64,000 nt of DNA from Beijerinckia sp. 28-YEA-48 (GCF_900104955.1 NZ_FNSI01000001.1:5428001-5492000); one strand, 5' to 3'; counted from the first letter of the stretch, positions 1 through 8,529 are shown. Notes: generated by a model from the sequence alone, not told the origin. Translations and numbers: made by a program.

Positions 1-1
1 C

Positions 2-301
2 GCCGGGGCGCTCTCGGCGCAGGCCACCGGCTTCGTCGGCCTCGATGTTCTCTCCGTCGATCTCTCGATCAATGCGCTGGTCATGCTGGTGCTCGGCGGT
101 GTCGGCAGTATCTATGGTGGTCTAGTCGGCGGCGCGCTTTACATCGTGCTGCGCAATCTTGCCTCCGATTGGAATCCCTATCACTGGATGTTTGTCATCG
201 GCGCCTTTCTGGTGATCGTTGTTCTACTGGGTCAGAATGGCGTGATCGGCATTGTTGAGCGCATTTCGAGCCTGATCACAGGGAGGCGCAAGGAAGCATG
301 A
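2..301 (+). CDS. livM: Branched-chain amino acid-type ABC transporter permease, LivM family (C-terminal part)
   Basis: The 5' end lies outside the window; about 99 C-terminal codons are present, opening in the second base. The visible part has hydrophobic helices and the stretch LVLGGVGSIYGG, typical of the LivM/LivH permease signature near the C-terminus. It would form half of the inner-membrane channel of a HAAT-family importer. Its stop overlaps the start of the next gene (ATGA), so it is translationally coupled to the LivG ATPase. The substrate cannot be read from sequence; in this setting the importer may feed the adjacent catabolic genes rather than leucine metabolism. Confidence 0.9.
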   Translation, partial: AGALSAQATGFVGLDVLSVDLSINALVMLVLGGVGSIYGGLVGGALYIVLRNLASDWNPYHWMFVIGAFLVIVVLLGQNGVIGIVERISSLITGRRKEA

Positions 302-1080
302 CAGCGCCAGCTCTCACCGTCCGGTCGCTCTGCAAAAACTATGGTGGCATCGCCGTGACGCGTCATGTCGATCTCGAATTGCCACGCGGCGCGCGCCACG
401 CCTTGATCGGCCCGAATGGCGCCGGCAAGACCACATTGGTTGGATTGATGTCGGGCGCTATTTCAGCCGACTCCGGAACCATTGAACTGTTCGGCCGCGA
501 CATCACAACGATCTCCGCCGCGCAAAGAGTTAAGCTGGGGCTCGTGCGCACCTTCCAGGTGAACAGCCTCTTCCCGCATTTGAGCGTGTTTCAGAACGTG
601 TTCCTGGCGTGTAGCGAGGCTGATGGCGTGAGCCGGCGGATGCTGCGCCGGACCTCTGGGCAGAAACAGGTGATCGAGCAGGTGAATGGCATTCTCGATC
701 GGCTTGGGCTGCTCCCAGATGCCGGTCGCCCCGTCGCCACCATTGCTTACGGACGGCAAAGGCTGGTTGAGCTGGGGATTGCTCTGGCGCTGGAGCCCAG
801 CGTGCTGCTTCTCGATGAACCGGCGGCCGGCGTGCCGAGCGTCGAAGTGCCGTTGTTGATCAACGCCATCGATCAACTCGGCGATGACATTACAATCCTG
901 CTGATCGAACATGACATGCAGATCGTGCAACGTTTCGCCCGCACGATGACCGTGCTGGCCGAAGGCGAGGTGATCGCCAGCGGCTCGCCCGACACGGTGA
1001 TGGCATCGGAAAAGGTCCGTTCGGTTTATCTCGGCAAGTCCGGGCAGCAACGTTTTGAATCCGGGAAAACCGATGCTTGA
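298..1080 (+). CDS. livG: ABC transporter ATP-binding protein, LivG family
   Basis: A 260-residue nucleotide-binding subunit of a branched-chain-amino-acid-type (HAAT) importer. Walker A is GPNGAGKTT at about residues 38-46, Walker B is VLLLDEPAAG at about 169-178, and the switch His lies in LLIEHDM. The signature region is unusual: the usual LSGG is replaced by IAYGRQRLVELG, the 'YG-Q' form common in LivG proteins. The ATG overlaps the livM stop by 4 bases. The protein works on the cytoplasmic face paired with LivF. Confidence 0.93.
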   Translation: MTAPALTVRSLCKNYGGIAVTRHVDLELPRGARHALIGPNGAGKTTLVGLMSGAISADSGTIELFGRDITTISAAQRVKLGLVRTFQVNSLFPHLSVFQNVFLACSEADGVSRRMLRRTSGQKQVIEQVNGILDRLGLLPDAGRPVATIAYGRQRLVELGIALALEPSVLLLDEPAAGVPSVEVPLLINAIDQLGDDITILLIEHDMQIVQRFARTMTVLAEGEVIASGSPDTVMASEKVRSVYLGKSGQQRFESGKTDA

Positions 1081-1780
1081 AGTGGCCGCACTCACCGGTG
1101 GCTGGGGACAGACCACCATCGTTGAAAATCTGTCGCTGAGCGTGCCGCGTTCGATCAGCCTCGCCATTCTGGGGCGCAATGGCGTCGGCAAGTCGACCTT
1201 GTTCGAACTGCTGGTGGGGCGAGCCAACCGCCGTTCCGGCTCCATCGTGCTCGATGGCGAAGACCTGTCCGCGCGCTCGATCCATCAGCGTGCCCAGGCC
1301 GGGATTGGCTATGTGCCGCAGGCGCGTGAGGTGTTTCCGAGCCTGTCAGTGCGCGAGAACATTCTCGTGGCGGCCCGCAAGGGCTTTTGGAGCGAGAAGC
1401 GCATCTTGGAATTGTTTCCCTCCCTGGGGCGGCGGATCAACAATCCGGCCGGCAAACTGTCTGGCGGAGAACAGCAGATGCTGTCGATCGCCCGCGCCTT
1501 GAGTGCCAACCCGAAGCTGTTGCTGATGGACGAGCCCTCGGAGGGCTTGGCGCCGATCGTCGTCGAGCAGTTGGTCGACGCTATCAAATCGCTGGCGACG
1601 AGCGGCAATCTCGCCATTGTCCTCGTGGAGCAGCGCGCCGATATCGCCCTCAACCTGTCCGACCGTTGCATCATCATGGACCGCGGTCAGATCGTTCATA
1701 GCGGCGCGAGCGCCGATTTGGCTGCCGACGAGCAAGCGCTGACGGCGCTGATGGGCTTGACGGCGCAAAGTCATCTGTAA
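1073..1780 (+). CDS. livF: ABC transporter ATP-binding protein, LivF family
   Basis: The second ATPase of the HAAT importer, 235 residues from the ATG at 1073. An in-frame TTG at 1055 is possible but less likely. Walker A is GRNGVGKST, the signature is LSGGEQQM and Walker B is LLLMDEPSEGLAP, a LivF hallmark. The start lies inside the end of livG, so the three genes form one translationally coupled operon. The SDR gene begins 12 bases after its stop and is probably in the same transcript, linking this transporter to catabolism. Confidence 0.93.
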   Translation: MLEVAALTGGWGQTTIVENLSLSVPRSISLAILGRNGVGKSTLFELLVGRANRRSGSIVLDGEDLSARSIHQRAQAGIGYVPQAREVFPSLSVRENILVAARKGFWSEKRILELFPSLGRRINNPAGKLSGGEQQMLSIARALSANPKLLLMDEPSEGLAPIVVEQLVDAIKSLATSGNLAIVLVEQRADIALNLSDRCIIMDRGQIVHSGASADLAADEQALTALMGLTAQSHL

Positions 1781-1792
1781 GGAGTTTTGGTG

Positions 1793-2623
1793 ATGACGGA
1801 TCATTCCCGCAGTGCTGAAAATCCGCAGCCGATTGATTTCGGTCGTCTGTCGTTGCAACAGGGATTTCGTCTCGTCGTTGTCGGCAGCAATGGCGGCATT
1901 GGTTCGGCCTTGTGCCAAAATGCCTTGGCGCTGGGCGCCGATGTTGTGGGACTGGATACGGCGGCGGCGATCGCCGAGCGTCCGCTTCCGGGAAAGGTGT
2001 GGTCGCTCCCCGTCGATGTCCTCGATCCAACCTCGATCGCGACGGCCTTCACAAAGATCACCGAACGTTTTTCCCAAATCGATGGGCTTGTCTATGTCAG
2101 CGGCATTGGCGAGCGGCCGATGGCGGCCTTGGCCCATTCGGCCGAGCAATGGGACAGGACGCAGGACGTCAATCTGCGCGGTGCTTTCCTGGCGGCAAAG
2201 GCGGCCGCGCCCATTCTGCAGCCGTTTGCAGGTTCGATCGTTTTCATTTCCTCCGGCCTCGCCGTGAATGTCGAGCCTGGCTTTGCCGCTTACAGCGCCT
2301 CCAAGGCGGGGCTGATCGCCTTCGCCAAGGTTCTCGCCAAGGAATTGGCTCCAGCCGTTCGCGTCAATGTGGTGGCGCCGGGTCTGGTACTGACGCCGTT
2401 TCTGGCGGGCGGAACCGGCAGTGGTGCGGCGGAGGCTTCGGCTTCCGTGACCGATTGGTTCGGCAGCCCCGAGCGCGGGCAGGCGATGCGGGACGCTATT
2501 CCCCTGAAGCGGATCGCTGTGCCCGACGACATCGTCGCGCCGATCTTTTTCCTGCTTGGCTCAGGCGCGCGCTTCGTCACCGGTCAGACCCTGCATATCA
2601 ACGGTGGCCGCTATCTGCCGTGA
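1793..2623 (+). CDS. Short-chain dehydrogenase/reductase (SDR)
   Basis: A 276-residue classical SDR. The glycine-rich cofactor loop appears as VVGSNGGIGSAL, the catalytic Ser in SIVFISS and the YxxxK pair in YSASKAGLIAFAK. A late PG motif (VVAPGLVLTPF) and a C-terminal VTGQTLHINGG are also typical. It should oxidise or reduce an alcohol/ketone with NAD(P)(H). The ATG at 1793 was chosen because GGAG lies 8 bases upstream; TTG and GTG codons at 1787/1790 are also in frame. It follows livF by 12 bases, suggesting the imported compound is its substrate or precursor. The exact substrate cannot be inferred. Confidence 0.88.
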   Translation: MTDHSRSAENPQPIDFGRLSLQQGFRLVVVGSNGGIGSALCQNALALGADVVGLDTAAAIAERPLPGKVWSLPVDVLDPTSIATAFTKITERFSQIDGLVYVSGIGERPMAALAHSAEQWDRTQDVNLRGAFLAAKAAAPILQPFAGSIVFISSGLAVNVEPGFAAYSASKAGLIAFAKVLAKELAPAVRVNVVAPGLVLTPFLAGGTGSGAAEASASVTDWFGSPERGQAMRDAIPLKRIAVPDDIVAPIFFLLGSGARFVTGQTLHINGGRYLP

Positions 2624-2783
2624 TGGCGGGCGTCAGATCTCAATTCTTCGAAGATTGAGCGATCATAAAAATATTATCGACTTTAAATTTTTAGTTTCTA
2701 GGGGATATAGCCCGCGCCGGTATGATGGCTGCTCCTGCCAGGATCGATCGCTTCCGCTCCGTAAGGCAGAGGGAGGGGTAGAA

Positions 2784-3755
2784 ATGGGGCTGAGCAGAAG
2801 GGCGCTGATCGCCGGTGGAATGGCCGTATCAGCGAGTGGGTTGGCGAAGCCAGCGCTGGCTCAGTCAAACGTCATCAAGGTGGTGTATCCTTACGCGGCT
2901 GGTGGCGGGGCCGATACTATCGCGCGCTTTCTCGCCGAGCAGCTCAGAGTAGCCTTCAATGAGCCGGTGATTGTCGAGAATCGCGTTGGCGCAGATGGAC
3001 GCATAGGTGTCCGCTCCGTCGTTGATGCGCGGCCGGATGGGCGCACCTTTCTCTTCACGCCTTTTGCCGCGATTGCCCTGCATCCGACCGTTTACGACAA
3101 TCTGCCTTACAATCCTCTTGTTGATCTGGCGCCTATCGCCCAAGCCTGCGTTTTCGATTTCGCCCTTTCGACAGGGCCGATGACGAAGGCGCGCAACCTC
3201 GAAGAATTGGTGATGTGGCTGCGTCAAAATCCAGACAAGGCTGCCTTCGGTTCACCAGCGAGCGGTTCGATTCCGCATTTTTCCGCCATTCTCTTCGCCC
3301 AGGCGGCGAAGGTCGAATTGCGTCATGTGCCGTTCCGTGGTCCTGCGCCCGCGCTCGCTGATCTCGTGGCGGGGCAGATTGCTCTGGCCTCGACATCGGC
3401 ATCGGATGTGATGGAGTTGCACAAGAGCGGCAGTCTGCGGGTTCTGGCGACGACAGGCAGCAAGCGAACAACCGGCATGCCGGACGTGCCGACTTACAAG
3501 GAGCAAGGCTACGACATCGTCGCCGAAGGTTGGTATGGCATGTACGCGCCGGCCAAGACGCCTCAGGCCATTGTCGATCAAGTTGCTGCGGTTGTGGCCG
3601 ACACGGTGAGGAAGCCGGAAGGCCGGGATTTGATGTTGCGGCTCGGCCTCACGCCGTCCGGTCGCCCGGGTGCGGAGTTGGCTGCGATCCAACAGAGAGA
3701 TTTCGAGTTCTGGCGCGGGCCGATCAAGGCCTCTGGCTTCAAGCCGAGCGACTGA
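2784..3755 (+). CDS. Bug/TctC-family periplasmic solute-binding protein
   Basis: A 323-residue tripartite-tricarboxylate-transporter-type receptor (Bug family). It has an N-terminal export signal with an arginine pair (SRRALIAGG) ending near PALAQS, possibly Tat-dependent. The mature part starts VIKVVYPYAAGGGADTIAR, the usual Bug ligand-loop region, and later has PFRGPAPALADLVAGQI. Bug proteins typically bind carboxylates or nicotinate-like acids. The ATG is preceded by GGGAGGGG. No TctA/TctB membrane partners are in the window. It is followed by a LysR gene, so it may be regulated by or help sense the same ligand. Confidence 0.88.
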   Translation: MGLSRRALIAGGMAVSASGLAKPALAQSNVIKVVYPYAAGGGADTIARFLAEQLRVAFNEPVIVENRVGADGRIGVRSVVDARPDGRTFLFTPFAAIALHPTVYDNLPYNPLVDLAPIAQACVFDFALSTGPMTKARNLEELVMWLRQNPDKAAFGSPASGSIPHFSAILFAQAAKVELRHVPFRGPAPALADLVAGQIALASTSASDVMELHKSGSLRVLATTGSKRTTGMPDVPTYKEQGYDIVAEGWYGMYAPAKTPQAIVDQVAAVVADTVRKPEGRDLMLRLGLTPSGRPGAELAAIQQRDFEFWRGPIKASGFKPSD

Positions 3756-3878
3756 GAGTTTAGCTTGAAGTTCTCTTGATCAGCGAGCGGGAAACGATAA
3801 GCTTCGGCATGTGATTTTAAATTTCCTCTCTGGGATATCGCCGTAGTGCGGCAGACGGCTGGAACCGAACCGACTTGG

Positions 3879-4832
3879 ATGCGGCGGTTGAAGATCCGCC
3901 ATCTTGAGGTGTTCGTCACCCTTGTGGAAACGGGGAGCCAGAGAGCGACCGCGACGCTTCTCCATGTCACGCAGCCAGCGCTTTCCAAATGGCTGCGTGA
4001 ACTCGAGGAGGACATTGGCGCGCCGCTGTTCGAACGTGGGCGCCGCCTTAAGCCGACCTCCTATGGCGAAGTCGTGTTGCAATACGCGCGACGGGTGCTG
4101 GGCGACACGGCTCGCATGGGCGACGAGCTGCAGACGTTTCGATCCGGCCAGTCGGGGTGTGTCCGTGTTGGACTGCTGCGTTCGGCCGCCGCGGAGCTGA
4201 TTCCGAAGGTGATTGCGGCCTATCGCCAGACGAGCCCGGATGTCCGTATTTCACTGTTCGAAGATACGCTCGACAATCTGTTGCCGCTTCTGGAGCGCCG
4301 GGAGTTGGATTGTATTGTTGGTCGATTGCAAGGCAAGGTGCTGTCGGCCGAGATTTTTACGGAAGCCCTCTACGACGAGCCGGTGTGCGTTATCGCTCGT
4401 GCCAAACATCCTCTGCTGGGTAAGCGAAATATGACGTGGCGAGATGCGCTCGCCTTTCCCTGGATTGTGCCGCTGCCCGAGACGCCGATGCGCCAGCTGT
4501 TGGATGCGGAACTGGGAACGATGGGTCTGTCCTTGCCGCCGACAACGATCGAATCTTCCTCGTTTCTCGCTATCGAACGTTTGCTGCAGACAACGGATAT
4601 GCTCAGTTTCGTCTCTCGGCAGCTGGCTCTCTATCACACCAAGACAAAGTCGCTCGCAATTCTGCCGCTGGTCTTGTCGCATGCCCGGCTTGGGCCGCTA
4701 GGCCTCTTGTGGATCGATGCTTATCCAACCGTTGCGGTTCAACGCTTTCTTGATCTGGTGCGGCAGGAGGCGGTGCGCTTTACGCAGGCCAGGCCGGCGC
4801 GCAAACCCGCTAGCCGCAGGAAGCCGCGTTAA
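3879..4832 (+). CDS. LysR-family transcriptional regulator
   Basis: A 317-residue regulator from the ATG at 3879; an upstream in-frame GTG at 3846 would add 11 residues. The N-terminal winged helix-turn-helix is clear: LKIRHLEVFVTLVETGS, then TQPALSKWLRELEEDIG and LFERGRR. The remainder is a LysR substrate-binding domain. It sits just downstream of the Bug binding protein and convergent to the hydrolase operon. It probably controls the transporter/SDR/Bug genes in response to the imported compound. The tail is basic (RKPASRRKPR). Confidence 0.9.
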   Translation: MRRLKIRHLEVFVTLVETGSQRATATLLHVTQPALSKWLRELEEDIGAPLFERGRRLKPTSYGEVVLQYARRVLGDTARMGDELQTFRSGQSGCVRVGLLRSAAAELIPKVIAAYRQTSPDVRISLFEDTLDNLLPLLERRELDCIVGRLQGKVLSAEIFTEALYDEPVCVIARAKHPLLGKRNMTWRDALAFPWIVPLPETPMRQLLDAELGTMGLSLPPTTIESSSFLAIERLLQTTDMLSFVSRQLALYHTKTKSLAILPLVLSHARLGPLGLLWIDAYPTVAVQRFLDLVRQEAVRFTQARPARKPASRRKPR

Positions 4833-4848
4833 CTGGCGGGCAGTTCTT

Positions 4849-4868
4849 AAGCGCGATGTTAAGCGCTT
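4849..4868. terminator. Short stem-loop between convergent genes
   Basis: AAGCGC (4849-4854) can pair with GCGCTT (4863-4868) across an 8-base loop, in the gap between the convergent LysR and hydrolase genes and running into the last codons of the hydrolase. The stem is only 6 bp with no long T-tract, so it is a weak bidirectional terminator candidate. Confidence 0.3.
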
Positions 4869-5764
4869 GGTCCGAGCCCCATCAGGCGCAAGGCGGCGCG
4901 GCCGAGTACGCCATAGGGATTGCCTAGCGTCTCGGCGATTTCGAAGTGATTGTAGTGAGGCGCTACGATCAGCTCGACCGGCTTGCCGGTCGCTTTGACG
5001 GCGGCGGCGAACTCTTTTGTCTGGCGGATGAATTCCGGTGATTCATTGGTGCCATACACCAGTATTACCGGGCAGGAGAGCCGGTCGAGATGGCGCATCG
5101 CCGACAGTTCGTTCTCGGTGGCGTCGGTGAACTTCACATATTCGGACCGCTTCGAGAGCCGCACCGGCGCCAGCTCATACATGCCGCTGCACAGCAGCGC
5201 GCCCTTGATGAAAGTCTGCGGCAGGCCGAAGCGGTTCCAATCGGTGGTCAGCATGCAGCCGCCGAGATGAGCGCCGGAGGAGTGGCCGGTGAGATAGATA
5301 TGATCGGGATCGCCGCCGAAGCTGGCGGCATTCTTGCCGACCCAGGCAACGGCGCGGCGCACCTGTTCTGCCATGGCGAGCAGATCGCCGTGGTGCTCAT
5401 CGATATTGTCGAAGTCGAGCACGGCAAGGTGAGCGCCGGCGCGCGTGAACGTTTCGGCCAGTGCGGCGAAATCGGCGGCCCGGCCGCGGCGCCAGGCGCC
5501 ACCGTGCACGAAGATCGCCACAGGCGCATTGGCGACATCGGCTTTATAAATGTCGATCTTTTCGATCTCGGCGCTGCCATAGGCGACACGCTGTGGCGGC
5601 GGAATGAGCCCTCGTGCTTCGGCGCTGAGTGATTGGCGACGATCGGCCAGGATCTGCTGATTGGGCGCCCAACAGGCCTGGTCATAGGCGGCATCGAGCG
5701 CCTGCTGATCCATATCGCCCCAAACCAGAGGGCCCTTGGTGCGGGCGTCCGCTATCGCAGTCAT
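4859..5764 (-). CDS. Alpha/beta hydrolase, kynurenine formamidase/esterase-like (HGGxW type)
   Basis: A 301-residue alpha/beta-hydrolase. The oxyanion-hole motif FVHGGAW and the nucleophile elbow TGHSSGAH (GxSxG) are clear; a late Asp/Glu region (YGTNES) and the His in HYNHFEI complete a plausible triad. The HGGxW form resembles arylformamidases and carboxylesterases, so it probably cleaves an ester or N-formyl/amide bond in the cytoplasm; no signal peptide is seen. It is the last gene of the leftward oxidase-ferredoxin operon, 31 bases after the GntR gene. Substrate unknown; kynurenine formamidase should not be assumed because no kynurenine genes are nearby. Confidence 0.85.
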   Translation of the reverse strand: MTAIADARTKGPLVWGDMDQQALDAAYDQACWAPNQQILADRRQSLSAEARGLIPPPQRVAYGSAEIEKIDIYKADVANAPVAIFVHGGAWRRGRAADFAALAETFTRAGAHLAVLDFDNIDEHHGDLLAMAEQVRRAVAWVGKNAASFGGDPDHIYLTGHSSGAHLGGCMLTTDWNRFGLPQTFIKGALLCSGMYELAPVRLSKRSEYVKFTDATENELSAMRHLDRLSCPVILVYGTNESPEFIRQTKEFAAAVKATGKPVELIVAPHYNHFEIAETLGNPYGVLGRAALRLMGLGPSA

Positions 5765-5795
5765 GATTGCCTCGTTGAAAGTTGTGCTCGGAGTT

Positions 5796-6500
5796 TCAGG
5801 ATCCTGTCGTCGCCAGCTGGTCGCCGATGCCGTCGAGACCGATCATGAAATCGGTGCCGGCGCGGATGACATGTTCGGCGGCGAGTTCGGCGGCGGCGCG
5901 TTCATCGCCGGCGACGATGGCCCGCAGAATGGCGGCATGTTCACTCCAGGAGCGGGCCTGGCGGCCGGGATCGCGCGGTGCAAACAGAGTCGCCGTGCGG
6001 TCGCGCAGGTTTTGCAACATGTCGCCGAGCACGCGGTTCTGTCCGGCATTGGCCAGTTCGGTGTGAAACTGCTGGTTCAGATCGAAGAGCTGATCGTATT
6101 GCTCGGCGGCAACGGCCTTGTTGCCTTTGTTCAAAATGCTCTCGATCCGCTTGATGGTTTCCTTGTCCTGGCGGCGTGCGGCCAGGCGGGCGTTCTGCCC
6201 TTCAAGAAGGGCGCGGACCTCGACCATCTCGCGCGCTTCGCGGTCGGAGATGGAGGCGACCGAGGCGCCCCGGCGGGCCGTCACTTCGACAAGGCCTTCG
6301 GTGGCAAGCGCCCGGATGGCTTCGCGCACCGGATTGCGGGAGACGCCGAGCTCTTCGGCAAGCCGGCCTTCGACAAGCCGCTCGCCTGGCTTCAGCCGTC
6401 CGGTGAGGATGGCCTCGCGCAGTTCTGAGATAACTTGCCCGTGCAGCGACGAATGTTCCTCGCCGACGCGGCGTTTGAAAGATCCGATGCCCGAAGCCAT
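5796..6500 (-). CDS. GntR-family transcriptional regulator, FCD (FadR) subfamily
   Basis: A 234-residue regulator from the ATG at 6500; an in-frame TTG lies at 6524. Residues about 18-80 form the GntR winged helix (LKPGERLVEGRLAEELGVS then NPVREAIRALATEGLV). The rest is an all-helical FCD ligand-binding domain with acidic/His positions typical of metal-assisted acid binding. It lies in the same leftward gene string as the oxidase, two ferredoxins and the AspDH-like gene. FadR-subfamily operators are usually short TTGTATA-like palindromes, and two such palindromes sit in the divergent promoter at 9343-9492. I therefore infer that it represses both operons and is released by a pathway acid. Confidence 0.9.
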   Translation of the reverse strand: MASGIGSFKRRVGEEHSSLHGQVISELREAILTGRLKPGERLVEGRLAEELGVSRNPVREAIRALATEGLVEVTARRGASVASISDREAREMVEVRALLEGQNARLAARRQDKETIKRIESILNKGNKAVAAEQYDQLFDLNQQFHTELANAGQNRVLGDMLQNLRDRTATLFAPRDPGRQARSWSEHAAILRAIVAGDERAAAELAAEHVIRAGTDFMIGLDGIGDQLATTGS

Positions 6501-6533
6501 GACCAATACCCGCTGAAAACCCAAATCGTGTGA

Positions 6534-6543
6534 CTAGGCCTAG
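6534..6543. promoter_or_regulatory. 10-bp perfect palindrome upstream of the GntR gene
   Basis: CTAGGCCTAG lies about 35 bases before the GntR start, in the 152-base gap after the AspDH-like gene. It could be part of a local promoter or operator, but it is short, may be chance, and differs from the 9.4-kb operators. Confidence 0.2.
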
Positions 6544-6652
6544 CGCTACCACCCTACAAAGCCAAGCGAGTCAGATGTGGCGATCCGTCTCAACTTTGCA
6601 ATGGATCAAAGGCGTTTACGTAAGTGTTTCACCTGTTTGAGACATCTCTCCA

Positions 6653-7450
6653 TCAGGTTCCGATAACCAAGGGCGCCGTCAGCTTGCGCAGAGCGGCGAT
6701 GACCGAGAGGGCCGTGATACGACCGGTTGCCGGGTTCTCACTGGGGACGTTCTCCATGGTCATGGAGAAGCTTGCCGAATCGGCCGCCACCCGGATCTGG
6801 TGGCAATTGCGTGTCAGGGTGGGGTCGGCCCAGACCTCCACCAGAGTGCGATCGGGGCCGATGCCGGCAAGCGACAGGGCGGCGACCACATTGACGTTGG
6901 ATGGGAAAGCCACGGCCGCCTGGCGCGCCGTGCCTTTGAAAACGCAAGCGGGCTCGGTCAAGCCATCGATCTGGATGGCGTTCTCGACCAGATAGGGTGC
7001 GCCGACCAGCCCCTTGGGCGGCTTGCGCGTGATGATCTCGACACTGTGGATCACGCCCTGCGCGGCAGCCGACACCGCGTCGAAGCCGACGAGGGCGCCG
7101 GTCGGGACAATGATCTTGCCGCCGGTCGAGCGGGCGAGGTCGACCAGATCGGTGCATGGCAGCAGAGCGCTGGCGCTGAGCACCATCACCTGCTTGCCGG
7201 CCTGCAGCATCGGCGTGACGATCTGGTCAAGAAGCGTCGGCGGCGCGCATTCGATTGCCATGTCGGCCATCCGCGGCAGGGCGTTGAGGCTCGTGAGCGG
7301 GCAGTCGATGCCTTCCTGGGCGAGCCAGGCCCGGGCTTTTTCGTGATCGCGCGTGGCGATGGCGGCAAGGGTCAGGCCGGGAAGGCCGTCGGCGAGTTTG
7401 CGGGCGACGGTGCGGCCGACGGCGCCGAGGCCGGCGATGGCGATGCGCAT
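6653..7450 (-). CDS. L-aspartate dehydrogenase-like NAD(P)-dependent oxidoreductase
   Basis: A 265-residue protein with an N-terminal Rossmann loop (IAGLGAVGRTVARKL) and the C-terminal domain of the aspartate dehydrogenase/NadX family (GLTEPACVFKGTARQAAVAFP, then NVNVVAALSLAGIGPD). Known members interconvert L-aspartate and iminoaspartate/oxaloacetate plus ammonia. No nadA or nadC is nearby, and the gene sits 3 bases after a ferredoxin gene in an oxidase operon. A catabolic role on an amino-acid-like or imine intermediate is therefore more likely than NAD biosynthesis. Specificity is not established. Confidence 0.82.
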   Translation of the reverse strand: MRIAIAGLGAVGRTVARKLADGLPGLTLAAIATRDHEKARAWLAQEGIDCPLTSLNALPRMADMAIECAPPTLLDQIVTPMLQAGKQVMVLSASALLPCTDLVDLARSTGGKIIVPTGALVGFDAVSAAAQGVIHSVEIITRKPPKGLVGAPYLVENAIQIDGLTEPACVFKGTARQAAVAFPSNVNVVAALSLAGIGPDRTLVEVWADPTLTRNCHQIRVAADSASFSMTMENVPSENPATGRITALSVIAALRKLTAPLVIGT

Positions 7451-7453
7451 GGC

Positions 7454-7783
7454 TTATGGCTCCGTCGCGGCCGGCCGGGCAGCAGGGCGGCGCTCGGCGA
7501 GCGGCACCCAGGAGACGCTGACGTTGCCGTTCAGAAAAGTCTGGCAGGCCATGCGATAGCCTTGCTGCAGATCTTCCTCGGTCAGATGTTTGCGTTCCTT
7601 CGGTTTGACGGCATCGGTCTGGTCAAGGCCGCTTTCGATCCGGCAGCGGCAGGTGCCGCAGATACCGCCACCGCATTTGAACGGAATGCCACCTTTTTCG
7701 CGCAGCGAGACGCGCAGCAGATTGCTGTTCTCGGGCGCGTCGACCGTCTTGTTGTCGTTGGTGATGAAGGTGACCTGAATCAT
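7454..7783 (-). CDS. [2Fe-2S] ferredoxin, plant/adrenodoxin fold (first of two)
   Basis: A 109-residue ferredoxin. The cluster ligands are Cys37, Cys42 and Cys45 in KCGGGICGTC, plus Cys80 in GYRMAC; Cys47 is extra. It is preceded 24 bases upstream by the small unknown gene and followed closely by the AspDH-like gene. In an operon with a diiron-type oxidase it is the obvious electron donor candidate, although no dedicated ferredoxin reductase is visible in the window. The C-terminal tail is Ala/Arg-rich and probably disordered. Confidence 0.9.
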   Translation of the reverse strand: MIQVTFITNDNKTVDAPENSNLLRVSLREKGGIPFKCGGGICGTCRCRIESGLDQTDAVKPKERKHLTEEDLQQGYRMACQTFLNGNVSVSWVPLAERRPAARPAATEP

Positions 7784-7807
7784 CTTGTGCCTGCAAATGA
7801 ACTGGAA

Positions 7808-8116
7808 TCAGCCGGCCGAAACAGCGGTCTTGCGCAGCACCGTGTCCATCTGGCCGAATGTGGTGAGATGTTCGAGCTCCTTATAGGCGCGCTCGGTGGT
7901 TTCGAATTTTTCCAGAAATTTCGAGGGCACGTCGTTGACGACATCGCTGCCGTCTTCGATGACGCGAATACGGGCGCTTTCGTTCGTCAGTTCGGCGATG
8001 ACGAAATGCGCTTTCTTCTGGCCGTAGTAGAAATAGTCATAGGCTTCCAGCGGGCGCAGCCCTTGGCCGATCTCGGTTCTGAACTGTCCGGGCTTGCTGG
8101 TCAGGATGACATACAT
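7808..8116 (-). CDS. Conserved small protein of unknown function between two ferredoxin genes
   Basis: A 102-residue cytoplasmic-looking protein with no signal peptide or membrane segment. It begins MYVILTSKPGQFRTEI and has an aromatic patch AYDYFYYG, then an acidic middle and EHLTTFGQMDTVLRK near the end. I do not recognise a family. It contains no cysteine, so it is not itself an iron-sulfur protein. Its position between two [2Fe-2S] ferredoxin genes and downstream of a diiron oxidase suggests an accessory or regulatory subunit of the oxidase, analogous to small coupling proteins of multicomponent monooxygenases; this is inference only. Confidence 0.75.
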   Translation of the reverse strand: MYVILTSKPGQFRTEIGQGLRPLEAYDYFYYGQKKAHFVIAELTNESARIRVIEDGSDVVNDVPSKFLEKFETTERAYKELEHLTTFGQMDTVLRKTAVSAG

Positions 8117-8146
8117 GGATGGATCCCCTCCGTTGGGGTGGGGTGA

Positions 8147-8527
8147 TTAGTCCGTCGCCTGTGGCGGCTCGTCTGTCTTGTCGTTCTGCCCGAGCGCATC
8201 AGCGGGCGCGCGTGGCAGTGGCAGCAGCGGCGCTGTGGGTTGATCGAGCTCGATGTCGTGGAACAGCCAGAGCTGGCAGATTAGGCGGAAGCCATCGTTC
8301 AGCCGCTCGTCGCCCAATTGCTTCTTTTCTTTCCAATTGGGCTCGGGCAGATGCTCGGCGCCCTTGAGCACGCGGCAAGCGCAGCGGGCACATTTCCCCA
8401 TGCCGCACCCATAACGCAGGTTAGGGTAGGGGAATTGCCGGATGCCGGCCTTGACGACGAGGTTGGTGTTTTCACCGACCTCGCCTTCAAAGGTCTTGTC
8501 ACCGCGATGTATGATGACGGTCGGCAC
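8147..8527 (-). CDS. [2Fe-2S] ferredoxin (second of two)
   Basis: A 126-residue ferredoxin with ligands Cys41, Cys46 and Cys49 in YGCGMGKCARC and Cys84 in FRLICQ; Cys51 is additional. The N-terminal part (MPTVIIHRGDKTFEGEVGE) matches the ferredoxin beta-grasp. It is clearly diverged from the ferredoxin at 7454-7783, so the two are probably not redundant. The stop lies 2 bases before the oxidase stop-to-start junction (oxidase ends at 8530), indicating tight co-expression. The Pro-rich C-terminal tail (about 30 residues) is likely disordered. Confidence 0.88.
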   Translation of the reverse strand: MPTVIIHRGDKTFEGEVGENTNLVVKAGIRQFPYPNLRYGCGMGKCARCACRVLKGAEHLPEPNWKEKKQLGDERLNDGFRLICQLWLFHDIELDQPTAPLLPLPRAPADALGQNDKTDEPPQATD

Positions 8528-8529
8528 GA

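Noticed and set aside
2556..2783. Extended N-terminus for the Bug protein
   Set aside because: The frame is open here, but the signal peptide and a GGGAGGGG ribosome site begin at 2784; the extension overlaps the end of the SDR gene.
4859..5764. Naming the hydrolase kynurenine formamidase (kynB)
   Set aside because: HGGxW hydrolases are diverse and no tryptophan/kynurenine genes are present.
6800..8146. Open frame of 448 codons on the plus strand
   Set aside because: Antisense to the AspDH-like, ferredoxin and small-protein genes, which have clear family motifs. The translation is Gly/His/Ala-rich with no recognisable domain.
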